A stretch of DNA of 37,473 nucleotides. Origin: CAZRZN01 sp964604565. Its GTDB lineage: Bacteria; Pseudomonadota; Alphaproteobacteria; Rhodobacterales; Rhodobacteraceae. A model generated the notes under the pieces. That model was not told where the DNA came from. It ran no database searches and saw only the letters and a list, made by a program, of their open reading frames with translations. Below are positions 17,520-24,926 of the stretch, piece after piece; position 1 is the first letter of the stretch; each line of letters starts with the position of its first letter. Where the stretch lies: positions 1-37,473 of the forward strand of contig CAZRZN010000014.1 of the NCBI GenBank assembly GCA_964604565.1. The letters run 5' to 3'. Both the position numbers and the translations under genes were made by a program.

Positions 17520-18959
17520 ATGGTCGAGAAACGCCAGTTCTACATCAACGGCGCGTGGGTGGATGCCCTTGCGGGCACGGCGCATGACGTGATCGATCCA
17601 TCGACCGAAGAGGCCTGCGCAGTGATTTCCCTGGGCGGCCAGGCCGATACCGATGCCGCCGTGGCAGCCGCCAAAGACGCTTTGCCGGGCTGGATGGCCA
17701 CCCCGGTGGAGGACCGCATCGCGGCGCTGGAACGGGTCTATGCCGCCTACAAGACCCGAACCGAAGATCTCGCTGTTGCGATGTCGACGGAAATGGGGGC
17801 CCCCATCGACATGGCCAAGACCCAACAGGTCGGGGCTGGCTTGTGGCATCTTAAGAATTTCATCAAGGCCGCCAAGGCGTTTCCATGGGACGCGCCACTG
17901 GGGGATCACGCACCGAACGACCGGATCCTGCATGAGGCGGTGGGCGTCTGCGCCCTGATCACGCCGTGGAACTGGCCAATGAACCAGATCACGCTGAAGG
18001 TCGGCGCCGCCCTCGTCGCAGGCAACACGATGGTGTTGAAGCCGTCGGAGGAAAGCCCGCTCGATGCGATGATCTTTGCCGAGATCGTGGCCGCCGCAGA
18101 ACTGCCGCCCGGGGTTTTCAACATGGTGAACGGGGACGGTGCGGGCGTCGGCTCCCAGCTGTCGGCCCACCCGGATGTCGACATGGTGAGTTTCACCGGC
18201 TCGGCCCGCGCGGGGCGCCAGATCTCAATCGCCGCGGCAGATACGCTCAAGCGCGTGCATCTCGAGCTGGGCGGCAAGGGCGCAAACCTGATCTTTGCCG
18301 ATGCGGACGACAAGGCCGTCAAGCGCGGCGTGCTGCATATGATGAACAACTCCGGCCAAAGCTGCAATGCGCCCTCGCGGATGCTCGTCGAGGCCTCGAT
18401 CTACGATCGCGTGGTCGATGAGGCGGCGACACTGGCGAACAAGATGACCGTGGGGCCCGCGTTAGAAGAAGGGCGGCACATGGGGCCGGTGGTGAATGCG
18501 GCGCAATGGGGCAAGATCCAGGATCTGATCCAGAAGGGCGTCGACGAAGGGGCGCGCCTTGTGGCCGGTGGCCCCGGAAGGCCGGAAGGGTTCAACAAGG
18601 GCTTTTACGTTCGACCGACCGTCTTTGCCGATGTGACCAACAACATGATCATCGCGCAGGAGGAAATCTTTGGCCCGGTGCTGTCCATCCTGAAGTTCGA
18701 AACCGAGGAGGAAGCCGTCGAGATCGCAAATGACACACCTTACGGGCTGACGAATTACGTCCAGAGCGGAGACGGCGCACGCCGCAACCGCCTGGCCCGT
18801 CAGTTGCGGTCGGGCATGGTCGAGATGAACGGCGAGAGCCGCGCAGCCGGCTCACCATTTGGCGGGATGAAGATGTCCGGCAATGGCAGAGAGGGCGGCA
18901 GCTGGGGCATCCATGACTTCGTCGAGGTGAAGGCCGTATCCGGCTGGGCGGCCGAGTGA
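17520..18959 (+). CDS. NAD(P)-dependent aldehyde dehydrogenase family protein
   Basis: This 479-residue enzyme oxidises an aldehyde to its carboxylic acid. Motifs are the oxyanion Asn151 in ITPWNWP, the cofactor-binding FTGSARAG, the general base Glu249 in LELGGKG, the nucleophile Cys282 in GQSCNAPSRM and EEIFGPVL. The ATG at 17520 is preceded by GGAG at a suitable spacing; an upstream in-frame TTG is less likely. The sequence is of a general ALDH class with no clear substrate assignment. It is divergent from the peroxiredoxin gene, which may hint at oxidative or carbonyl stress detoxification, but that is inference. Confidence 0.94.
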   Translation: MVEKRQFYINGAWVDALAGTAHDVIDPSTEEACAVISLGGQADTDAAVAAAKDALPGWMATPVEDRIAALERVYAAYKTRTEDLAVAMSTEMGAPIDMAKTQQVGAGLWHLKNFIKAAKAFPWDAPLGDHAPNDRILHEAVGVCALITPWNWPMNQITLKVGAALVAGNTMVLKPSEESPLDAMIFAEIVAAAELPPGVFNMVNGDGAGVGSQLSAHPDVDMVSFTGSARAGRQISIAAADTLKRVHLELGGKGANLIFADADDKAVKRGVLHMMNNSGQSCNAPSRMLVEASIYDRVVDEAATLANKMTVGPALEEGRHMGPVVNAAQWGKIQDLIQKGVDEGARLVAGGPGRPEGFNKGFYVRPTVFADVTNNMIIAQEEIFGPVLSILKFETEEEAVEIANDTPYGLTNYVQSGDGARRNRLARQLRSGMVEMNGESRAAGSPFGGMKMSGNGREGGSWGIHDFVEVKAVSGWAAE

Positions 18960-18973
18960 CCAAGCGGACGGAC

Positions 18974-19035
18974 AAGGGGGGCGCTGCCCCCGGGCTCTGC
19001 GAGCCACCCCCCGGAGTATTTTTGCAGAGAAGAAG
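18974..19035. repeat. Intergenic hairpin repeat, copy 1
   Basis: Just after the aldehyde dehydrogenase stop lies a run of modules: a GGGGGCGCTGCCCCC hairpin, a GGC...GCC hairpin, CACCCCCCGGAGTATTT and GAAGAAG. The same modules in the same order occur at 30981-31041. I recall similar elements in intergenic DNA of other Rhodobacterales. It may also serve as a terminator. Confidence 0.75.
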
Positions 19036-19139
19036 CCAGGTAAGCGCCGTAGCAGTGCGTCGGAACGGCTTGCCAGCGGGCCATGCGGCGTTTTCAGCGG
19101 CAGCCGGTTTCTGAAGCTTCGCGACGTGCCGACACGTCC

Positions 19140-19193
19140 AGAACGGGCGCCCGACCGTGGGGCGGTGCCCCAGCTTGCGGGCGGGACGTTCTA
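19140..19193 (-). terminator. Large imperfect stem-loop at the end of rluA
   Basis: An outer stem (AGAACG/CGTTCT, then GCGCCCG/CGGGCG with bulges) encloses a perfect hairpin TGGGGC-GGT-GCCCCA at 19158-19172. It begins at the rluA stop codon. It lacks a T-tract, so a terminator role is probable rather than shown. Confidence 0.45.
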
Positions 19194-19832
19194 GAACGGC
19201 GGCTTGGCCCGAAAGGTCATGCCATGGCCGCTTTCGGGATGTTTCAGGCGCAGTTCCTCGGCGTGAAGCATCATGCGCGGAAAGTCCCCGGCGTTTTCGG
19301 GCGCGTAAAAGGGATCCCCCAGAATTGGATGTCCCAAGGCCAGCATGTGGACCCGCAATTGGTGGGTGCGGCCGGTTTTTGGAAACAGCCGCACGCGGCT
19401 TTCGCTTTCGTCGGCGCGCAGGACTTTCCAGTGTGTCAGGGCCGACTTGCCGGTCTCGTGACAGATTTTCTGACGTGGGCGGTTGGGCCAATCGACGATC
19501 AGAGGCAGATCGACCTCTCCCGAGGCGGGGGCCAGGCGGCCGGCCACCCTTGCGACATAGGTCTTTCTGACCTTGCGGGTTTCGAACTGGAGGTTGAGAT
19601 GGCGTTGCGCGTGCGGCGTGAGAGCGAAGACCATCGCGCCAGAGGTGTCACGGTCCAGCCGGTGGATCAGGCGGACGGTGGGAAAGGCCTTTTCCAATCG
19701 GGTCAGCAGGCAGTCCGACAACGCCTCTCCCTTACCGGGAACCGACAGCAGACCGGCAGGCTTGTCGACGATCAGCAGATCGCTGTCCGCGTGGAGCACG
19801 AGGATCTCGTCGGTGGGGGGCGTGTAACACAT
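19191..19832 (-). CDS. rluA: RluA-type pseudouridine synthase (23S rRNA/tRNA)
   Basis: This enzyme of 213 residues converts uridine to pseudouridine. It resembles E. coli RluA, which acts on 23S rRNA U746 and tRNA U32, more than the larger RluC/RluD: LLSVPGKGE, the catalytic HRLDRDTSG with Asp60, VDLPLIVDWPNRPRQK, HETGKSALT and TGRTHQLRVHMLALGHPILG. There is no S4 RNA-binding domain, as in RluA. Two ATGs lie six bases apart (19838, 19832); I prefer 19832 because GGGAGG is then about nine bases away. The frame stays open to 20138 but without family resemblance. Confidence 0.93.
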   Translation of the reverse strand: MCYTPPTDEILVLHADSDLLIVDKPAGLLSVPGKGEALSDCLLTRLEKAFPTVRLIHRLDRDTSGAMVFALTPHAQRHLNLQFETRKVRKTYVARVAGRLAPASGEVDLPLIVDWPNRPRQKICHETGKSALTHWKVLRADESESRVRLFPKTGRTHQLRVHMLALGHPILGDPFYAPENAGDFPRMMLHAEELRLKHPESGHGMTFRAKPPF

Positions 19833-20619
19833 GTCCATCCGCCTCCCTGTGACAAGAATCGGCGAGATCCTCAAGGAGTCTTCAAGAAGGATGTGCAGAG
19901 CGGCGGCTCTGTGGCCAATGGACAGCGTCCGTTTGTCCCGGGGCGGGGCGCCGAGGCCGCCCGAAGGATCGAAGATTTTTGAAGTTATTGCTGAAGCGAG
20001 GCGGCGGACCGATAGAGCACTGCTCTGCGGTTCGGGCTTTGGGTGCGAGGGCGGGATTGACGCCCCTCGTTGACAGTACCTTCCGGGATCTCCGATCCCC
20101 GGGGCCGGATGTCGCCGGCCATGCCCTTTTGGACGCAAGGCGCATTCGGAAGATCAGGCCTGTCCCATGACGAAGGGTGCCTTGCGGCAGCTGTCGCGTA
20201 TTCGGGCGGGACACCATCGGGCCATGCAGGTCTCCTCAGAGGATCGGCAGCCGACCAGCCGATCACAGCACCCCCCATGAGGACCGACTGCACCCCGTTG
20301 GCAGGATCCGGCATGGTCGTTCCTTGTTCTTGCCGTCGGACCCAGCCGGGTGACCAACCCCTTGCGAATCCAAGCGATGCAACTCCCTAGGCGTCGTATT
20401 CTTGGCAGTCCTTTGCTTGGGGACCGGCGCCCCGTGTTTTATCCCCGCCCTGTCGTGCGGTGAGCCGTGTCACTCAGGCAGCACTGGGAAAGGCGACCCT
20501 ATCGGATCACCCCTATTGGCAAATCGGCAGACACAAGGCCCTGCATCGGCCTTGGCCGGATTGCACCATACCCGTATCGCCGCCGGGGACTTGTGGCTGC
20601 TTGCCACCCGATCCGAGCC
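19833..20619. other. Long intergenic region, no recognisable gene
   Basis: This 787-base gap lies between two leftward genes. It contains several open frames on both strands, none with both a ribosome-binding site and a family resemblance. Two neighbouring hairpins, near 20047-20068 (GAGGGCG/CGCCC-CTC) and 20083-20102 (GGGATC-TCC-GATCCC core), could belong to an RNA or to a decayed gene. The rluA promoter should be near the left end. Confidence 0.4.
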
Positions 20620-21792
20620 TCACATCCGTTCGATGGCAATGGCGGTGCCCTCGCCTCCGCCAATACAGATCGCTGCAACGCCGCGTTTCAGCCCGCGTTT
20701 CTCCAGCGCGTTCAGCAAGGTGACGATGATCCGCGCACCGGAGGCGCCGATCGGATGGCCGAGCGCACAGGCGCCACCGTTCACGTTCACGATTTCGCGG
20801 TCCAGTCCCATCTCCTGCATGAAGGCCATGGGCACGACAGCAAAGGCCTCGTTGACTTCCCACAGATCGACATCCGACTTGTCCCAGCCGATCCGCGCCA
20901 GCAGCTTGCGTGCTGCGGGCACCGGCGCCGTCGGAAAAAGCGCAGGCGCCTGCGCATGACTGACATGGCCGAGGATCCGGGCGCGCGGGCTGACGCCCGA
21001 GGCTTCCGCGGCAGATTCGGTCGAGAGGACAAGCGCCGCGGCCCCGTCCGAAATGGACGAACTGTTGGCCGGCGTCACCGTTCCGTCCTTGCGGAAGGCC
21101 GGTTTGAGCAGGGGGATCTTTTCAGGTCGCGCCGTGGCGGGCTGTTCATCTGCCGCGATCACAAGCTCGCCCTTGCGGGTAGTCAGGGTGACCGGTGTGA
21201 TCTCATCCACGAAACCGCCGGTCTTCTGTGCCTCCAAGGCACGCGAGAGAGAGGTCAGAGCATAGTCGTCCTGCGCCTCACGGGTGAACTGGAAGGCCTC
21301 GGCGCAATCCTCGGCAAAGGTGCCCATCAGACGACCCTTGTCATAGGCGTCTTCCAGCCCGTCGAGAAACATGTGATCAACGACCTGCGCATGGCCCAGC
21401 CGCGCGCCACCCCGCATCTTGGGCAGCAGATACGGCGCGAGGGTCATCGATTCCATGCCGCCCGCGACGATGGTTCCGGAATGGCCCAGGGCGAGCCGAT
21501 CGAAGCCCATCATCGCGGCCTTCATGCCAGAGCCGCACATCTTGTTCACGGTCGTGGCGGGAACCTCCTCGCCAAGGCCGCCCGCGAAACCTGCCTGTCG
21601 CGCCGGCGCCTGTCCCTGTCCCGCCGGCAGCACACAGCCCATAAGAACCTCGTCCACGACGGGTCTTCCGGCCTGCGCGAGCGCGGCGCGAATGGCGTCT
21701 CCCCCCAGGTCGGCGGCCGACCGTTCGGCGAAAACCCCCTGAAATCCGCCCATCGGCGTCCGCGACGCTCCGGTGATCACGACCTTTTCCAT
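20620..21792 (-). CDS. Acetyl-CoA acetyltransferase (thiolase)
   Basis: This 390-residue thiolase joins or cleaves 3-ketoacyl-CoA. Catalytic residues fit the biosynthetic/degradative thiolase pattern: Cys86 in NKMCGSGMKA, His346 in ALGHPIGASGAR and Cys376 in CIGGGEGTAIAIE, where the usual Gln of CIGGGQG is Glu. The start at 21792 (MEKVVITG) is favoured over 21798 because GAAGG then lies eight bases away. It could supply acetoacetyl-CoA for PHA synthesis or act in degradation of acids or amino acids; no reductase or synthase gene is adjacent. A nested dyad at 21813-21841 lies 21 bases upstream. Confidence 0.94.
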   Translation of the reverse strand: MEKVVITGASRTPMGGFQGVFAERSAADLGGDAIRAALAQAGRPVVDEVLMGCVLPAGQGQAPARQAGFAGGLGEEVPATTVNKMCGSGMKAAMMGFDRLALGHSGTIVAGGMESMTLAPYLLPKMRGGARLGHAQVVDHMFLDGLEDAYDKGRLMGTFAEDCAEAFQFTREAQDDYALTSLSRALEAQKTGGFVDEITPVTLTTRKGELVIAADEQPATARPEKIPLLKPAFRKDGTVTPANSSSISDGAAALVLSTESAAEASGVSPRARILGHVSHAQAPALFPTAPVPAARKLLARIGWDKSDVDLWEVNEAFAVVPMAFMQEMGLDREIVNVNGGACALGHPIGASGARIIVTLLNALEKRGLKRGVAAICIGGGEGTAIAIERM

Positions 21793-21812
21793 GCGCATGC
21801 CCTTCTGTTGCC

Positions 21813-21841
21813 CAAACCTGCATACCGAATGGTAAGGTTTG
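21813..21841. promoter_or_regulatory. Nested inverted repeat between thiolase and the STAS gene, candidate operator
   Basis: Outer arms CAAACCT/AGGTTTG and inner arms TACC/GGTA (TACCGAATGGTA) share one centre of symmetry. It lies 21 bases before the thiolase start and 40 bases before the STAS gene. Its form resembles TetR-family operators of fatty-acid or branched-chain metabolism. The regulator is not in the window. Confidence 0.6.
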
Positions 21842-21880
21842 CCGTCTAGGGTCCAGAGCGTCCGGGATCACGAGGATGGA

Positions 21881-22210
21881 ATGCAGATCACCAGTCATCA
21901 GACGAATGGCGTCGACATCATTACGGTCAATGCCAGCCGGATCGACGCCGCCGTTGCGATCCAGTTCAAGGACCGCATGCGCGAGGTTCTGACGCGTGAG
22001 AAACCGCGCTATGTTCTTGACCTGCAACATGTGGATTTCATCGACTCCAGCGGCCTTGGCGCGATCGTCGCCGCGATGAAGCAGATGCCGAAGGGCGGCA
22101 AGCTGGAATTGGCCGGCCTGACGCCTGCCGTTGACAAGGTCTTTCGCATGACCCGGATGGATTCGATCTTCGCGATACACCCTTCTGCAGACGCCGCCAC
22201 AAGCACCTGA
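21881..22210 (+). CDS. rbaV: STAS domain anti-anti-sigma factor (RsbV/RbaV-like)
   Basis: This 109-residue protein is a single STAS domain. The phosphorylation site is visible as DFIDSSGLGAIVAAM (Ser56/Ser57), as in SpoIIAA and RsbV, where phosphorylation by the partner kinase controls release of a sigma factor. The ATG at 21881 follows GAGGATGG. It lies 15 bases before the HATPase gene and is certainly co-transcribed with it. In Rhodobacter capsulatus a pair of this kind, RbaV/RbaW, affects gene transfer agent production and stationary-phase survival. I use that symbol by family and order; orthology has not been tested. Confidence 0.85.
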   Translation: MQITSHQTNGVDIITVNASRIDAAVAIQFKDRMREVLTREKPRYVLDLQHVDFIDSSGLGAIVAAMKQMPKGGKLELAGLTPAVDKVFRMTRMDSIFAIHPSADAATST

Positions 22211-22225
22211 CAGGGACCGGAGAGG

Positions 22226-22696
22226 ATGCACATGCAAGCGGAGCGGCTGGACGACGGCACCTTCGTGATTTCCTGCCGGATGGCCAGCACAGCCGAAGAC
22301 GTGGGCGCAACGCTCGCAGGACTTTCGGATCTTCTGCTGGCACAGGTTCCAGATCTGTCGAATGAGAACGACTGGGAACTGGTCATCGCCGAAGTGCTCA
22401 ACAACATCGTCGAACATGCCTACAGTGATCGGCCGGATGGCCGGATCGACATGACCCTTCGGTTCAACGCAGGGCATCTGCTGCTGGAATTCATCGACTC
22501 CGGCTTGCCCATGCCACGCGGGACACCACCAGAAGGACACCATGTCGATCTCGACGTGGCGCGGAACGACTTGCCGGAGGGGGGATTCGGCTGGTTCCTG
22601 ATCCGTTCTCTATCGGACAGTCTGACCTACCGTCGCGAAGGCGGAAAAAACCACCTCACGCTCACCATTCCGCTCTCGCGGGGCCAACACACCTGA
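22226..22696 (+). CDS. rbaW: Anti-sigma factor serine kinase, HATPase_c_2 (RsbW/RbaW-like)
   Basis: This 156-residue protein is of the GHKL ATPase type found in RsbW/SpoIIAB. The N-box is E56-V-L-N-N-I-V-E-H64, the G1 box is FIDSGLPMP (Asp91) and the G2 box is GGFGWFLIRSLSD (119-131). Such kinases phosphorylate their STAS partner and hold a sigma factor. The ATG at 22226 or the one at 22232 could be used; GGAGAGG serves either. No sigma factor or PP2C phosphatase gene is nearby, which is also the case for the R. capsulatus pair, whose phosphatase RbaY is encoded elsewhere. Confidence 0.87.
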   Translation: MHMQAERLDDGTFVISCRMASTAEDVGATLAGLSDLLLAQVPDLSNENDWELVIAEVLNNIVEHAYSDRPDGRIDMTLRFNAGHLLLEFIDSGLPMPRGTPPEGHHVDLDVARNDLPEGGFGWFLIRSLSDSLTYRREGGKNHLTLTIPLSRGQHT

Positions 22697-23056
22697 AAGC
22701 AATCTGCGCCGCAGGCGCACAATCGCCACTTGGACGGCTTCGTCGGGCATGGGTTTGCCGTCCTATCCAGAACGACAAAGGCTTGAACTGGCGACCTGCG
22801 CCGGAACTGCGTGCGGGAGCGCGGGAAAAATCAAGAACCGCTTGCAATCGGATCGCGCAAAGCGCGACCGGATCGCGCAAAGCGCAACGTCAACCGCGCC
22901 CCCCAGCAATTCGCGCCACGAGAATTCCCGGGACTTTCCACATTTGCGCCCTGTTTGCCCGACATACCCTGTCCTGTAGCTGCATATGGCTTCCCTCGGC
23001 GCCGCGTTTTTCAGCCCCCACCCAGCACGTGGCGTCGAGGACTTACCTCCCCCTGA
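22697..23056. other. Intergenic region with a tandem 20-bp repeat
   Basis: No gene is recognisable. Two head-to-tail copies of a 20-bp unit built around GGATCGCGCAAAGCGC lie at 22849-22868 and 22869-22888, with one mismatch. The right end leads into the ggt promoter. Confidence 0.55.
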
Positions 23057-23084
23057 TTGACCTTACCCCCGCCACGTCTATTGT
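23057..23084 (+). promoter_or_regulatory. Probable sigma-70 promoter of ggt
   Basis: TTGACC (23057-23062) and TATTGT (23079-23084) are 16 bases apart, with a likely start near 23091 and a 5' leader of about 24 bases containing the GAGGGAGAG ribosome-binding site. Matches to consensus are 5 of 6 and 4 of 6. Confidence 0.5.
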
Positions 23085-23114
23085 CGGGCCAAAATTGAGG
23101 GAGAGTAAAAACCC

Positions 23115-24692
23115 ATGCGCGATTTCCACAAACCCGGTCGTTCTGCCGTCTTGGCACTGAACGGGATATGCGCCACGTCAAACCCCTTGGCCGCGCAAGC
23201 CGCCGTCGACATCTTGCGGCGCGGCGGCAACGCCATGGACGCGGCCATCGCCGGGGCGATCATCCTCGGCCAGGCCGAACCTGCGATGACGGGCCTTGGC
23301 GGAGATTGTTTCGCGCTGGTCTCGCCTGCCGGTGGCGACGATGTGATCGCCCTGAACGGTTCGGGCCGTGCGCCCGCCGCCGCAACGGCAGCCGCCTTGC
23401 GTGCCGAAGGTCTTGAAACGATCCCGCCCAAGAGCGTTCACGCGGTGACGATCCCCGGTGCCGTGGATGCCTTTTGCACCATGTCCGAACGTTGGGGCCG
23501 TCTGGGCCTTGCCGACAGTCTGGAACCTGCGATCCGCTACATGGACGAAGGCCTGCCCGTCGCGGCACGCGCGGCCTTCGATTGGGTGGACAATGTCGAT
23601 GCCCTGCAAGGGGCCGCCGGACGCCATTACCTGCACAACGGCGCGGCCCCCAAGATTGGCGAGATCTTCCGCCTGCCCGGCAATGCCGAAGTGCTCCGGC
23701 GCATCGTCGCGCAGGGCCGGGACGGATTCTACACGGGAGAGGTGGCGGAAGACATGTGCACGGCCCTCAACGCGGCCGGTGGCGTGCATACGCTTGACGA
23801 TTTCGCGGCCTGCGCCTCGACCGTCGAGACCCCGATTTCCGGGATCTACAAAGGTCGTGAATTGCTGGAGCACCCGCCCAACGGGCAGGGTGTGACCGCG
23901 CATCTTCTGCTGAACATACTGTCAAATTTCGATCTTGAGTCCATGGATCCTCTGGGCGCCGAGCGCGCCCACATCGAGGCCGAGGCCACCAAGCTGGCCT
24001 ATGACGCCCGCAACCGCTTTCTCGCGGATGCGGATCACATGACGCGGCTGGCGCACCTTCAAAGCCCCGAGACCGCATCGCGCCTTGCCGCGCTGATCGA
24101 TCCGAAGCGCGCCATGGCCGCGCCCGCCGCGATTTCCGAAGAGGTCCACCGGGAAACCATCTATATCACGGTCGTCGACCGGGACCGCATGGCGGTGTCC
24201 CTGATCTACTCCGTCTTTCATGATTTCGGATCGTGCATCGCGTCGGACAAGTTCGGTCTGCTGATGCAGAACCGCGGTGCGGGCTTCAACCTGACCGAGG
24301 GGCATCCCAACGAATTGGCCGGCGGCAAACGGCCGTTTCACACGATCATTCCGGCGATTGTCCGGGAACGCGGACGCGTGACAATGCCCTTTGGCGTGAT
24401 GGGGGGACAATACCAGCCCAATGGTCACGCCCGCGTGCTGACCAATATGGTCGACTACGGCATGGATCCGCAGACCGCCCTCGATGCACCCCGCAGTTTT
24501 GCCGACGGTGGCAAGCTGCGTCTGGAGCGCGGATATGACCAAGACGTGTTTGCCGATCTCGCGGACCGGGGACATGACATTGTCGTGCCGGAAACGCCTA
24601 TTGGCGGGGCGCAGGCGATCCTGATTCATGAAAACGGCGTGCTGGAGGGCGCGTCAGACCCGCGCAAGGACGGAAGTGCCATCGGATACTGA
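23115..24692 (+). CDS. ggt: Gamma-glutamyltransferase family protein
   Basis: This 525-residue Ntn-hydrolase precursor would cleave itself into large and small subunits and hydrolyse or transfer gamma-glutamyl groups, for example of glutathione. The autocleavage and nucleophile threonine is Thr348 in ETIYITVVDRD, aligned with the TTHYSVVD of E. coli. Other family signatures are SNPLAAQAAVDILRRGGNAM, MTGLGGDCF and the C-terminal GGQYQPNGHARVL. No signal peptide is visible, so it is probably cytoplasmic, unlike E. coli GGT. The ATG follows GAGGGAGAG. It is convergent with glutamate-cysteine ligase, across a shared hairpin. Such cytoplasmic GGT-like enzymes may act on other gamma-glutamyl or N-acyl compounds. 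Confidence 0.92.
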   Translation: MRDFHKPGRSAVLALNGICATSNPLAAQAAVDILRRGGNAMDAAIAGAIILGQAEPAMTGLGGDCFALVSPAGGDDVIALNGSGRAPAAATAAALRAEGLETIPPKSVHAVTIPGAVDAFCTMSERWGRLGLADSLEPAIRYMDEGLPVAARAAFDWVDNVDALQGAAGRHYLHNGAAPKIGEIFRLPGNAEVLRRIVAQGRDGFYTGEVAEDMCTALNAAGGVHTLDDFAACASTVETPISGIYKGRELLEHPPNGQGVTAHLLLNILSNFDLESMDPLGAERAHIEAEATKLAYDARNRFLADADHMTRLAHLQSPETASRLAALIDPKRAMAAPAAISEEVHRETIYITVVDRDRMAVSLIYSVFHDFGSCIASDKFGLLMQNRGAGFNLTEGHPNELAGGKRPFHTIIPAIVRERGRVTMPFGVMGGQYQPNGHARVLTNMVDYGMDPQTALDAPRSFADGGKLRLERGYDQDVFADLADRGHDIVVPETPIGGAQAILIHENGVLEGASDPRKDGSAIGY

Positions 24693-24707
24693 CGTGGAGT
24701 CAAACCA

Positions 24708-24732
24708 TGGCGCAGGCAGAATGCCTGCGCCA
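24708..24732. terminator. Strong hairpin between convergent ggt and gshA
   Basis: An uninterrupted 11-bp stem (TGGCGCAGGCA/TGCCTGCGCCA) with a three-base loop starts 16 bases after the ggt stop. No T-run follows on either strand. A bidirectional terminator or transcript 3'-end stabiliser is likely. Confidence 0.7.
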
Positions 24733-24926
24733 GTGACGCGTGACGAAAAAGGTGCCGCACCTCCGCCTGAACACCAAGACCCCAACCGGGGAATACCCCG
24801 GCAAACGCCGCTGCACGATCCCATGTGTCGCGGGCTCCCGTTCTTGAGAAGCGGCTCCGATAACCCCGGGCCGCTACAGGGTTGAACCCGTCTCCACGAC
24901 GCTGGCCACCGGTCCCGGCAGTGTGA

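Noticed and set aside
20467..21849. 460-codon open frame on the plus strand
   Set aside because: It is antisense to the thiolase, whose catalytic motifs are intact.
21377..22543. 388-codon open frame on the minus strand
   Set aside because: It runs antisense through both partner-switching genes and into another frame of the thiolase.
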